Of a DNA stretch of 64,000 nucleotides, positions 53,077 to 61,848 are shown one piece after another; position 1 is the stretch's first letter, and each line of letters starts with the position of its first letter. Both the position numbers and the translations under genes were made by a program. The stretch comes from an uncultured Mycoplasmatota bacterium (lineage in GTDB: Bacteria > Bacillota_I > Bacilli_A > RF39 > UBA660): positions 186,001-250,000 of the forward strand of contig URLC01000002.1 in assembly GCA_900548695.1 (NCBI GenBank). Direction: 5' to 3'. Under the pieces are notes generated by a model, which saw only the letters and a list, made by a program, of their open reading frames with translations, made no database searches and was not told the origin of the DNA.

Positions 53077-54057
53077 TTGTATTTATTAGATTGTGTTTCT
53101 GATATTAAAAGTTGTTGTAATGATTATGGACTTGCTAATATATTAGCTAGTATGAAAGAGGTATTAAATATCATTCATATTGTTGTTCCTATTTTGCTTA
53201 TTTTGTCTTTGGCAATTGGTTTTACTCAATTATTAATTAATCCTGATGATAAGAAAAAGCCAAAGATGATTTTTACTAAAATTTTTTGTATCATTATAGT
53301 TTTTCTTCTACCATATTTAGTTGATTTATCTTTATCATTGCTTGAAGATGGAGGTTATCAGTTAGGGGCTTGTTGGAAAAGTTCAGAGGTACTTAAAGAA
53401 GAGATGAAAAATAGAGAAAATCTTTTTATACCAACTAGTGATAAACCAAAGCAATCTTTTATATTAAGTCCTGACGATTATTACCAACCAGGTGATAGTA
53501 CAAATGATTTTAGTGATTTTTCCCATTTAAATCAATATAACCAAACGGGGACTTATGCCAATTATTCTGTTTGTGCTGGTGGTGGGAATTCTGTTGCTGG
53601 TACTGCTTGTGGATTATCTACTTATATGGCTGCTAGATACGTTTTGACAGGAAAAGATACTGATTTTATGAGTTTTTGTCATGAGGCTTGTCAAACGGGT
53701 CTTTATAATGGAAATGGAAGTAGTTGGAATGTATTGTCGTCTAATAGTTTTTATCCTAATACTTATGGGGTTCTTTCTAATTCGGTTTCTAGCAATTATA
53801 ATTCTTATGTTTCGACATTACAAAATGGAGGAGTTGTTTCTGTTTTGATTGGTCAAGGTTATGCTAATACAAGTGCTGGTGGATTTAATTCTACTGCCAA
53901 TCAACATTTTATCTTATTGGCAAATTATAATAGTGTAGATGATAAAATTTATGTTTATAATCCAACTGGTGCTAATACTGGATGGAAGAGTAAAGATATT
54001 ATTGAACGATATGTTGTCGGATGTGCTAAAGGATCTTGGGCATTAACAAAAAAATAA
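53077..54057 (+). CDS. Membrane-anchored C39-like cysteine peptidase
   Basis: 326 residues from TTG 53077 behind TAGGTGAT. Two hydrophobic segments (IIHIVVPILLILSLAIGF and IFCIIIVFLLPYLVDLSL) near the N-terminus recall VirB2/TrbC-type pilin helices. After a low-complexity linker the C-terminal ~180 residues look like a papain-like C39 domain: GTACGLSTYMAARY holds the Cys, NQHFILLANY the His, and YVYNPTG the third polar residue. It could process or degrade an exported peptide, but the substrate is unknown. A terminator hairpin follows its stop. Confidence 0.6.
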   Translation: MYLLDCVSDIKSCCNDYGLANILASMKEVLNIIHIVVPILLILSLAIGFTQLLINPDDKKKPKMIFTKIFCIIIVFLLPYLVDLSLSLLEDGGYQLGACWKSSEVLKEEMKNRENLFIPTSDKPKQSFILSPDDYYQPGDSTNDFSDFSHLNQYNQTGTYANYSVCAGGGNSVAGTACGLSTYMAARYVLTGKDTDFMSFCHEACQTGLYNGNGSSWNVLSSNSFYPNTYGVLSNSVSSNYNSYVSTLQNGGVVSVLIGQGYANTSAGGFNSTANQHFILLANYNSVDDKIYVYNPTGANTGWKSKDIIERYVVGCAKGSWALTKK

Positions 54058-54082
54058 TTACTGTTTTAGTAATTATTTTTTA
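54053..54082. terminator. Bidirectional terminator at 54.06 kb
   Basis: AATAATTACT and AGTAATTATT form a stem with T runs on both strands. Confidence 0.7.
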
Positions 54083-54402
54083 CTGATTAATTTATCATAT
54101 TGCTTATACATTTCTTGTACATTGTTTTCTAGTAAATAGTAATGTAGAATATATGGAATAAATAAAAATAGAATCGTAATAAAGGCTATTATTAGTCCGA
54201 TATTTTCTATTAATAAACTAAATAGTAGTAATAATATAGCGATTGTGCCAGTAAAGATGGTAACAATTAGGTGAATTAATCTTTCATGTTGAAACTCTTG
54301 GATTTGAACTAAGTGATATTCTAGTCTTTCTTTGGATATTTTGCTTTTGTTTTCTATTAATTTGTCAGTTTCTTGGACATATTTTAAGATTCTTTCTTTC
54401 AT
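54073..54402 (-). CDS. Small two-helix membrane protein, unknown
   Basis: 109 residues. A charged helical N-terminal 40 residues (coiled-coil-like) is followed by two membrane helices (LIVTIFTGTIAILLLLFSLL and IGLIIAFITILFLFIPYIL) and a short charged tail. It has AGGAGG upstream on the - strand. No family is recognised; it may be a membrane anchor or stress protein. It stands just downstream of gmk on the same strand. Confidence 0.55.
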   Translation of the reverse strand: MKERILKYVQETDKLIENKSKISKERLEYHLVQIQEFQHERLIHLIVTIFTGTIAILLLLFSLLIENIGLIIAFITILFLFIPYILHYYLLENNVQEMYKQYDKLISKK

Positions 54403-54433
54403 ATTTTGCCTCCTATGATAATATTATAGCATA

Positions 54434-54456
54434 TAAAAAACACTCGTAGAGTGTCT
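54434..54456 (-). terminator. Terminator of gmk
   Basis: On the - strand ACACTC, TAC, GAGTGT is followed by a T run. Confidence 0.7.
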
Positions 54457-55143
54457 TTAGTCTAATTTTTCTGATAGTTTTTCATTATCAAAATCTTTTT
54501 CATTATCCATTAATAATTCGTGAATTTCTTCTTCTTTCGTATCAACAAAGACTTCTTCAATTCTATCAACACGACATTTTTCAGCGGTAATGATTGCTTC
54601 GACTTTATCAATTGCATCTTCTAGAATATCGTTTACAACAACGTAGTTATATTTTGTTACTTCATTTATTTCTTTATAAGCAGTGTGGAAACGTTTTATG
54701 ATTTTTTCTTTAGAGTCGGTTCCTCTTTTTTGCAAACGTTTTACCATAGTCTTTAACGATGGTGGTAAGATAAAAATGAAAATAGCTTCTGGTATTAATT
54801 TCTTAATATTAGCAGCACCTTCAATTTCAATTTCTAGAATCACATCAATTCCTTGGTCTAGTTTTTCTTTGATTGTACCTTTTGGAGTACCATAGTAATT
54901 ACCAACATAATTAGTATATTCTAAGAAGAATCCTTCTTTTATTTTTTCTTTGAATTCTTCTTCCGTTACAAAATTATAGGTAACACCTGGAATATCATTT
55001 TCACGGATTTGTCTACTTGTTGTTGAAACTGAAAGCCAAAGATTTTTGTTTCTTTTTAGTAATCCGTTGATAACACTTCCTTTTCCGCAACCACTTGGAG
55101 CAGAAATTACAATTAATTGTCCGCTTTTTCTTTCTTTAATCAT
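54457..55143 (-). CDS. gmk: Guanylate kinase
   Basis: Converts GMP and ATP to GDP and ADP. 228 residues, about 20 longer than usual because of an acidic C-terminal tail. The P-loop is SAPSGCGKGSV; SVSTTSRQIRENDIPGVTYNFV and EYTNYVGNYYGTPKG are the GMP-binding segments, and LEIEIEGAANIKK follows. Its start overlaps the end of the tmcAL gene by 8 bases. Confidence 0.95.
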   Translation of the reverse strand: MIKERKSGQLIVISAPSGCGKGSVINGLLKRNKNLWLSVSTTSRQIRENDIPGVTYNFVTEEEFKEKIKEGFFLEYTNYVGNYYGTPKGTIKEKLDQGIDVILEIEIEGAANIKKLIPEAIFIFILPPSLKTMVKRLQKRGTDSKEKIIKRFHTAYKEINEVTKYNYVVVNDILEDAIDKVEAIITAEKCRVDRIEEVFVDTKEEEIHELLMDNEKDFDNEKLSEKLD

Positions 55144-56299
55144 TTTGATTCTCCTTTATATATAGTATATTTTGATATTCTTTTTTGAACTCTTCTAGTT
55201 GATTATTATATGGTATAGTATAAATCTTTGTTGTTGATAATTCTAGTTCTAATAGTTTATCTTTTTCTTTTGCTATTTTACTAATGATTGGTAATTTGAT
55301 TTCTTTTTTATGTTTATTTAAATAGTTTTTACCTTGATGATTGAAACCTAATAATCTAATGTAGGTAATGGTCTGATTATTTTTAGCTATTTCTTTTTCG
55401 TAGTTACAAAGAATTTGTAGTAGAGCTCTTGAAATTTTACTGTAAGTTTGATGTTTGGATTTCACTTTTTGGATTAAGTCTTCATAATTTTTGGCAGTAA
55501 CAATTTCTTTTTTTAGCTTTATAGCTAAATCGTTTTCTACCAAGTGATATTTTTCTAAGTTGTTTTCAGTTATAATTTTATATTTTAAATAATTAAAGTA
55601 ATCATCTCTTTGATGGATTGTTTCTGTTTTTAATATTTGATAAGTATTTGCTGGAAGAGCATTTTTTATTTCTTTTAATCTATCGATATTTTTTCTGATG
55701 GCTGTTGCACTACTTATTTCACCGGTTAATTCTTCCTTGTGATATTGATTAGTTCTTTTAATAACTTCAGGTTTTATGTTGTAGTTATATTTTTTTATTG
55801 TTTTAATATATGTTATTCCTAAGATATCATTAGGAGATGTGATTTCTTTACCTGTTAAATCTTTTAGAGCTAGTGATAAGGCTGTAGGATAATTGTAACC
55901 AAATTTAGAATAGATTTTTACTAGTTTATTAAAGTCTTCATTGTTTAGTTGGGCATCAGCAATTTCCATTAAACTGTCGATATCGTTTGATTCACTACCA
56001 AAAATTAATTTATCTACTTTTAATTTTTCTAAGAGAGTAATTCCTGCATAGCTAAAGTAGTCAGCGCTTTGTGTTGCGAAAGCATAGGGGATTTCTACAA
56101 CTAAATCAGCGCCATTTTCAATAGCTAGTTTGGCTCTAGTCCATTTATCAATTATAGCGGGTTCACCACGTTGAGTGAAATTACCACTCATGGCAATAAT
56201 GATTGTAGCAGTCGGGTCGTTTTCTTTTATTTTTTTTATTTGATATAAATGTCCGTTATGAAATGGATTATATTCAGCAATGATTCCAACACTTGCCAT
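55136..56299 (-). CDS. tmcAL: tRNA(Met) cytidine acetate ligase TmcAL (YlbM)
   Basis: TmcAL makes N4-acetylcytidine at C34 of elongator tRNA-Met using acetate and ATP. 387 residues, typical. The start GIIAEYNPFHNGHLYQI is a nucleotidyltransferase HxGH-type motif (HNGH), then MSGNFTQRGEPAI, ADLVVEIPYAFATQSADYF and KLIFGSESND. The last part is helical. The ribosome site is AGAGGGAT. Shares a 178-base divergent region with murG. Confidence 0.92.
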   Translation of the reverse strand: MASVGIIAEYNPFHNGHLYQIKKIKENDPTATIIIAMSGNFTQRGEPAIIDKWTRAKLAIENGADLVVEIPYAFATQSADYFSYAGITLLEKLKVDKLIFGSESNDIDSLMEIADAQLNNEDFNKLVKIYSKFGYNYPTALSLALKDLTGKEITSPNDILGITYIKTIKKYNYNIKPEVIKRTNQYHKEELTGEISSATAIRKNIDRLKEIKNALPANTYQILKTETIHQRDDYFNYLKYKIITENNLEKYHLVENDLAIKLKKEIVTAKNYEDLIQKVKSKHQTYSKISRALLQILCNYEKEIAKNNQTITYIRLLGFNHQGKNYLNKHKKEIKLPIISKIAKEKDKLLELELSTTKIYTIPYNNQLEEFKKEYQNILYIKENQND

Positions 56300-56324
56300 A
56301 GTATCCCTCTTTTCTTGTTAAAAT

Positions 56325-56353
56325 AGTTTATCATAGTTTTTATAAATTGACAA
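56325..56353 (-). promoter_or_regulatory. Promoter of tmcAL-gmk
   Basis: On the - strand TTGTCA (56353-56348), a 17-base spacer and TAAACT (56330-56325). Confidence 0.55.
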
Positions 56354-56369
56354 TTTACAGTTATCGTTA

Positions 56370-56398
56370 TTTACTTATTTTTTATTATGATGTATAAT
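56370..56398 (+). promoter_or_regulatory. Promoter of murG
   Basis: TTTACT (56370-56375), a 17-base spacer and TATAAT (56393-56398). Confidence 0.6.
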
Positions 56399-56477
56399 TT
56401 TCTTATGATTTCGGGTTATATTTTTTGTATTTTTTTAAATATTTAGAATAAAATTTAGTGATTTAGGATGTGAAAAG

Positions 56478-57557
56478 ATGAGAGTTATAGTAGCAGCAGG
56501 AGGTACTGGTGGTCATATATATCCTGCACTGGCAATTATTAATCGAATTAAAGAAAAAGATAAAAATAGTGAAATTTTATATGTGGGTACAACAGATCGT
56601 ATGGAAAAAGATATTGTTCCAGAAAGAGGAATCGCTTTTGAGGGAATTGAAATTTGTGGTTTAAATAGAAAAAATCCAGTAGCTAATTTTAAAGTTTTAT
56701 ATAAGTTTATGAAAGCTATTCATCGAGCTAAGGAAATTATAAATGAGTTTAAACCAGATATTGTGATTGGGGTTGGTGGCTATATTACAGCACCTGTTTT
56801 ATATGCTGCTCATAAATTACATATTAAAACGATGATTCATGAACAAAACTCTATACCAGGTCTTTCTAATAAATTTTTGGCTAAGTTTGTGGATACTATT
56901 TGTGTTTCTTTACCAGGAAGTATAAAATATTTTCCTAAGAATAAAACTGTTTATACGGGAAATCCCAGAAGTGAAGAAATTCTTAAAATTGATAAAATTT
57001 CTAAAGGTGAATTTGGATTTTTAGAAAAGAAAAAATTGGTTTTAGTGGTGATGGGATCTTTAGGTTCTACTACCATGACTACAAAATTAAAAGATGCGAT
57101 AGCAATGTTTGAAGGTAAAGATTATCAAGTGTTAATTATTACAGGTAAAGCTTATTATGATGCTTATAAGGAAATTCAATTACCTAAAAATGTGAAATTG
57201 TTACCTTTTACAGAAAAATTGATACAAATTATGAAGGATACTGATTTGATGGTTTCTAGGGCTGGAGCTTCCACAATTTCGGAAATTACAGGAATTGGTT
57301 TGCCGGCTGTTTTGGTGCCGTCTCCTTATGTTACCCATAATCATCAATTTTTAAATGCAAAGGAGTTAGAAGATGCTGGCGCATGTAAAATTTTAGAAGA
57401 GAAAGATTTTTCAGGAGAAAATTTGTGTAAAGAAATTGATAAGATTCTTACCAATGATATGTTATATAAAAAGATGAAAAAAGCTAGTGAAGCCTTTGGA
57501 ATTCATGATTCTCTTACTAAAATTTACCGTGAGATTGAGAAGTTAGTTGGTGAGTAG
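56478..57557 (+). CDS. murG: Lipid II synthase MurG
   Basis: MurG adds GlcNAc to lipid I at the inner membrane face. 359 residues. AAGGTGGHIYPALAI near the N-terminus is the glycine-rich donor loop; GVGGYITAPVLYAAH, IHEQNSIPGLSNK and SRAGASTISEITGIGLPAVLVPSPY are conserved. This confirms peptidoglycan synthesis. It opens the murG-murB-divIB-ftsA cluster; murB begins at its stop. Confidence 0.96.
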   Translation: MRVIVAAGGTGGHIYPALAIINRIKEKDKNSEILYVGTTDRMEKDIVPERGIAFEGIEICGLNRKNPVANFKVLYKFMKAIHRAKEIINEFKPDIVIGVGGYITAPVLYAAHKLHIKTMIHEQNSIPGLSNKFLAKFVDTICVSLPGSIKYFPKNKTVYTGNPRSEEILKIDKISKGEFGFLEKKKLVLVVMGSLGSTTMTTKLKDAIAMFEGKDYQVLIITGKAYYDAYKEIQLPKNVKLLPFTEKLIQIMKDTDLMVSRAGASTISEITGIGLPAVLVPSPYVTHNHQFLNAKELEDAGACKILEEKDFSGENLCKEIDKILTNDMLYKKMKKASEAFGIHDSLTKIYREIEKLVGE

Positions 57558-57558
57558 T

Positions 57559-58467
57559 ATGAAAGAAATAATAGAAGAGTTAGAAGAGATGAATATTGGA
57601 AAAATAGAGCGTGATATTTCTTTAGATAGGTTTACAACTTATCGAGTAGGAGGTATTGCAGCAGCTATTGTTTATCCTAAGAATGTTGATAATCTAAAAA
57701 AGTTGCTAGAAAAGATAAAGTCTAATAATATTCCTTATAAAATTCTAGGGTTTGGTTCTAATTTATTATTTAGCAGTAAAAGATATGAAGGTATTTTAAT
57801 TAAATTAGATGAATTTGATGATGTAGAATTTTTTTCGTCTACCAAAGTACGTGTAGGAGCAGGTTACTCTTTAGCAAAACTTTCTATGCAGGCTGCTAAA
57901 AAGGGACTTGCAGGCCTTGAGTTTGCTGCTGGAATTCCGGGTACGATAGGCGGGGCAGTATTCATGAATGCTGGTGCTTATAAGAGTGATATGGGTTATA
58001 TTGTTCAAGATGTGACTGTTTTAACACCGGAACTTAAAATTATTAAATTGGAAAATAGGGAGATGAATTTTCATTATAGGAGTTCATTTTTACAAACACA
58101 TCCAGGGTATATTTGTTTAGAGGCAGTGTTGCGACTTGATAAGGGTGATAAAACAGCGATTGAAGAAGTGATTAGAGATCGTCGTAAAAGAAGAATGGAG
58201 AGTCAGCCTTTAAATTATCCGTCTGCTGGATCGGTTTTTCGTAATCCTGAGGGGATGTTTGCTGGAAAACTTATTGAAGATTTAGGATTAAAAGGCTTTC
58301 AGATTGGTGGAGCAATGGTTAGCGAAAAGCATGCTAATTTTATTATTAATTATGATCATGCTAGTAGTGAAGATATTAAAAACTTAATTGATTATGTAAG
58401 AGAAAAGGTGAAGAAAGAGTATCAAGTTGAATTAAAAGTAGAACAAGAATTTGTTAATTGGGAGTAG
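57559..58467 (+). CDS. murB: UDP-N-acetylmuramate dehydrogenase MurB
   Basis: Reduces UDP-GlcNAc-enolpyruvate to UDP-MurNAc with FAD and NADPH. 302 residues from ATG 57559 behind GGTGA. TTYRVGGIAAAIVYPK and KILGFGSNLLFS hold the FAD site; GLAGLEFAAGIPGTIGGAVFMNAGAY and YRSSFLQ follow. QPLNYPSAGSVFRNPEG and ISSEKHANFIIN-like VSEKHANFIIN contain the family's later catalytic Ser and His. The size fits the type II MurB of Gram-positives. One base after murG. Confidence 0.96.
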   Translation: MKEIIEELEEMNIGKIERDISLDRFTTYRVGGIAAAIVYPKNVDNLKKLLEKIKSNNIPYKILGFGSNLLFSSKRYEGILIKLDEFDDVEFFSSTKVRVGAGYSLAKLSMQAAKKGLAGLEFAAGIPGTIGGAVFMNAGAYKSDMGYIVQDVTVLTPELKIIKLENREMNFHYRSSFLQTHPGYICLEAVLRLDKGDKTAIEEVIRDRRKRRMESQPLNYPSAGSVFRNPEGMFAGKLIEDLGLKGFQIGGAMVSEKHANFIINYDHASSEDIKNLIDYVREKVKKEYQVELKVEQEFVNWE

Positions 58468-58469
58468 AT

Positions 58470-59159
58470 ATGGCAAAAAAAATAGTAAAAAAAAGAAAGA
58501 TAAAGATTGTACCTTGTTTGATAGTGTTTCTAATATTAGGAGGACTATCTTTTAGTGTTTATTTACTATTGAAAATGCCAATTAAAAATTTAATTGTTAC
58601 CAATACTAATTATTTAAAGGATGATTATGTTTTAAATTTAGCACAAGTAATTGATTACCCAGGATTTTATCAAATATCTACTCATAAGTGTGAAGATTTG
58701 TTGGAAAAATCGCCTTATATTAAAGAGGCGTCTGTTGATAGAAAATTTTTTAATACTTTAGTCATTGATGTTGTTGAAAATGAGCCTTTATTTATTAATA
58801 ATATCAATCAAGCTGTTGTCTTTTCTTCTAAAGAAGAAGTACCTGTTGATAAAGAAATTGATTTGTTTAGAGTTCCTAGACTTATCAATTATGTTCCAGA
58901 TAATAAATATAAAAGCTTTATCGAGGGAATGACTAATATCAAAAGAGATGTTTTAGGAAAGATATCAGATATTGAGTATCAACCAAATGAATATGATAAA
59001 GACAGATTTTTACTTTATATGGATGATGGTAATATGGTTTATTTGACGTTGACGAAGTTTGATATGATTAATTATTATAATGATGTATTAAGTCAATTAG
59101 AAAACCGTAAGGGGATTTTATATTTGGATAATGGAAATCACTTTCAAATTAGGGAGTAG
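58470..59159 (+). CDS. divIB: Cell-division protein DivIB/FtsQ
   Basis: Single-pass divisome protein of the FtsQ/DivIB family. 229 residues from ATG 58470 behind GGGAG. A basic start, one membrane helix (IVPCLIVFLILGGLSFSVYLL), then a POTRA-type region (IKNLIVTNTNYLKDDYVLNLA, SPYIKEASVDRKFFNTLVIDV) and the FtsQ domain. It recruits septal-wall synthases. Preceded by murB; normally ftsA follows directly, but here three GT-C-like genes are inserted. Confidence 0.88.
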   Translation: MAKKIVKKRKIKIVPCLIVFLILGGLSFSVYLLLKMPIKNLIVTNTNYLKDDYVLNLAQVIDYPGFYQISTHKCEDLLEKSPYIKEASVDRKFFNTLVIDVVENEPLFINNINQAVVFSSKEEVPVDKEIDLFRVPRLINYVPDNKYKSFIEGMTNIKRDVLGKISDIEYQPNEYDKDRFLLYMDDGNMVYLTLTKFDMINYYNDVLSQLENRKGILYLDNGNHFQIRE

Positions 59160-59162
59160 AAT

Positions 59163-60512
59163 ATGAGAGAAAATAAAAAGTTAATATTTCAATATGTTTT
59201 TTTGTTTTTATTCTTTTTCTTTTCTTTAGTATTCTTTTTTAATGTAAGTAGAGGAGATACTTATGTTAATTTTGGCTTTAGTTATGCTATAGCTAGAGGA
59301 GAAGTGCCTTATCTTGATTTTAATATGGTAATTCCACCTTTCTCCCCTTGGTTTTATTCTATCTTTTTATTGTTTTCTAAATCTATTTTGGTTTATTATG
59401 CAGGACAAGCGTTGTTGTTAACCATTCTCTTTTCTTTTTTATTTAAATTGTTGGGAAAAAAAGCGTGGATTTATTTAACTTTAATTTTTATGCCTTTTCC
59501 AATTTCTATGAATACTATTTTGTTTCCAGGGTATAATTTTTTACTTTTATTTTTATTAGTAATCGTTATTCATTGTGAGAAAGAAAGAAAGTCTGATTAT
59601 TTGATAGGATTTTTATTAGGACTTTTATTTTTAACAAAACAAACGGTAGGAGGATTGCTTTTTTTGGTATCTTTTTATTATTTATTCCAAGATTATAAAA
59701 AGGTATTAAAAAGAATCATTGGATTCTTGATTCCTACTATGTTTACTTTTTTTGTTTTACTGATTGAAGGATGCTTTCAAGAATTTTTAGATTTATGTTT
59801 TTTGGGACTTTTTGATTTTGGTAATAGTAATTTTAATTTTGATTTGTTTTATTTAATAGTGTTTGTTTTGGGGCTTATTTTGGTGATTATTAGAATTGTA
59901 AAAAAGCCAAAGGATATTTCTAATTATTATGTTTTATTATTTGCAAGTTGTGTTTTTCCAATTATAGATTATTATCATGTATCACTTTTTTTAGGATTAC
60001 TTTTTTTATTGATATTGTTAGATTTTCCTGATATCAAGCAAAGTATTGCGGTTTATTGTGTTTTATTAGCGAGTACTTTTGCAGTTTTATGGTTTATATT
60101 TTCATTTTTAATTTTTAAGGATATTAAATTAGTAAATTATCATAATTTTGAACTTAGTTTAGTGTCTAAAGACTATTACAATTCTGTTAAAAAGTTAGAT
60201 CAATATTTAGAGTCGTTAGATAAGCCTATTATTTATCTTTTAAAGGGAAATGAAAATTACTTTTTTAAGATTAAGAGTAGTTTAGATATTACTTATTTTG
60301 ATTTACCTAATTATGGTAATTATGGTTATCACGGTACTGATAAATTAGTTCATAAGTTAAAAGAAATTAAAAATAGTTATATTGTAATTGATAGTAGTGT
60401 TTCTTATGATAAAAGTGTTTTTCAACAATATATTAAAGAGGCAGCACAATATGTTATTCAATATGGAAAGTTAGTAAAAAAAATTGGAGTGTATGCAGTA
60501 TATGAAATATAA
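59163..60512 (+). CDS. GT-C-like multi-pass membrane protein, paralogue 1
   Basis: 449 residues with about ten membrane helices. The first outer loop reads NVSRGDTYVNFGFSYAIARG and then EVPYLDFNMVIPPF, the layout of GT39/ArnT-like glycosyltransferases that use polyprenyl-linked sugars. The acidic pair expected there is D-T here, so catalysis is uncertain. A C-terminal soluble part (~100 residues) contains NYGNYGYHGTDKL. It lies two bases after divIB and resembles the next two genes closely. Confidence 0.65.
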   Translation: MRENKKLIFQYVFLFLFFFFSLVFFFNVSRGDTYVNFGFSYAIARGEVPYLDFNMVIPPFSPWFYSIFLLFSKSILVYYAGQALLLTILFSFLFKLLGKKAWIYLTLIFMPFPISMNTILFPGYNFLLLFLLVIVIHCEKERKSDYLIGFLLGLLFLTKQTVGGLLFLVSFYYLFQDYKKVLKRIIGFLIPTMFTFFVLLIEGCFQEFLDLCFLGLFDFGNSNFNFDLFYLIVFVLGLILVIIRIVKKPKDISNYYVLLFASCVFPIIDYYHVSLFLGLLFLLILLDFPDIKQSIAVYCVLLASTFAVLWFIFSFLIFKDIKLVNYHNFELSLVSKDYYNSVKKLDQYLESLDKPIIYLLKGNENYFFKIKSSLDITYFDLPNYGNYGYHGTDKLVHKLKEIKNSYIVIDSSVSYDKSVFQQYIKEAAQYVIQYGKLVKKIGVYAVYEI

Positions 60513-61848
60513 TATTTGGCAGAAGATTTTAAAGTATGGATTTGTTTTTTCCTTTTCCATGTTTGTTTTAGTTTTTTTTAGTGGTATTAACTCTTATGAT
60601 TCTATTTGGAATTATAGTTTTAGTTATGCTATTGCGAAAGGACAAATTCCTTTTTTAGAGATTAATATGATTACACCTGGCTTTTATAATTTCTTAATGT
60701 CTTTAGGACTTTTAATTTCGCATAATAATATTATCTTTTTAATGGAGCAGGCATTACTTGTGACAGTGACATTTGCTTTTTTAAATAAATTATTTGGCGA
60801 TAAGGCTTGGCTCTTTTTATTTTTCATGTCCTTTTCTAATTTTTTAGCATTTTGTCCAACTTATAATTATTTGTTATTGACTTTGACTATCCTTGTTATT
60901 TATTTGGAAGTTAATAAAAAGAGTGACTATCTTATTGGTGTTGTTTTAGGACTTTTAATTTTAACTAAACATACGGTGGGAATTATATTAGTGATACCTA
61001 GTATTATCATTTGTTTTAAAGATAAAAAAAGATTATGGCAGAGATTTTTAGGAGTATTTATTCCTTGTAGCTTTTACCTTATTTTTTTAATTGTAACTGG
61101 GAGCTTTTTTAAATTTTTAGACCTTTGTTTTTTTGGACTTTTGGATTTTGCTGGTAATAATACTGATTTTGTAGTTAGTTATTTTGTTTTGAGTTTAATT
61201 CTATTAGGTATTAGTATTTTTTATGTTATCAAATATCCTAAAGATATCGTTGGATATTATGTATTAGCATTTTTTGCTGTTATGATTCCGATTTTTACAG
61301 CATATCACTTTCATGTTTATTTGGTCATGGTTTCTTTACTTCTTATGCAAAGACTTTTCATATCTAGAAAAGGAGTAGTAGTACTTTCATTAGTTTTATG
61401 TTTTATTGTTATAGGATTTAATATTTTTATTAATTACTATGGAAAAAGTTATACTTTTTTAGGATATAATAATTTTAATTATTTATATTTGCCAAAAGTT
61501 TCCAAGGAGTATTTTGAAGATTTGAATCAGCTTTATCATAAATATCAAAAGAAGGGGAAAGTTCAGATACTTTCTAGTAAGAATCCTTGGATAAAAATTA
61601 CTAATGAAGAAAAGCTTAATAATTTCACAGTTTTTTTGAATGGTAATTTTGGCTATCATGGAACAGAAAAAATGATAAAGCAGATTAATAAGAATGGGCA
61701 ATTTTATTATATTCTTGATAGAGTAGAGTATAATTGGAGTCAGGTAAAAGGGCAATTTCCCATTGATATTGTGGAGTATGTGGTAAAACACAGCCAATTA
61801 GTAGAAGAAAAAGAACCATATCAAATTTATTATTTTAGGAGGGGTTAA
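60502..61848 (+). CDS. GT-C-like multi-pass membrane protein, paralogue 2
   Basis: 448 residues from ATG 60502, overlapping the previous gene by 11 bases (GGAG 12 bases upstream). Same layout: INSYDSIWNYSFSYAIAKG then IPFLEINMITPGFYNFLMSLG; about ten helices; C-terminal GNFGYHGTEKMIKQI. The D-S at the first loop again replaces an Asp-Glu pair. Clearly a tandem duplicate of its neighbours. Confidence 0.65.
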   Translation: MKYNIWQKILKYGFVFSFSMFVLVFFSGINSYDSIWNYSFSYAIAKGQIPFLEINMITPGFYNFLMSLGLLISHNNIIFLMEQALLVTVTFAFLNKLFGDKAWLFLFFMSFSNFLAFCPTYNYLLLTLTILVIYLEVNKKSDYLIGVVLGLLILTKHTVGIILVIPSIIICFKDKKRLWQRFLGVFIPCSFYLIFLIVTGSFFKFLDLCFFGLLDFAGNNTDFVVSYFVLSLILLGISIFYVIKYPKDIVGYYVLAFFAVMIPIFTAYHFHVYLVMVSLLLMQRLFISRKGVVVLSLVLCFIVIGFNIFINYYGKSYTFLGYNNFNYLYLPKVSKEYFEDLNQLYHKYQKKGKVQILSSKNPWIKITNEEKLNNFTVFLNGNFGYHGTEKMIKQINKNGQFYYILDRVEYNWSQVKGQFPIDIVEYVVKHSQLVEEKEPYQIYYFRRG

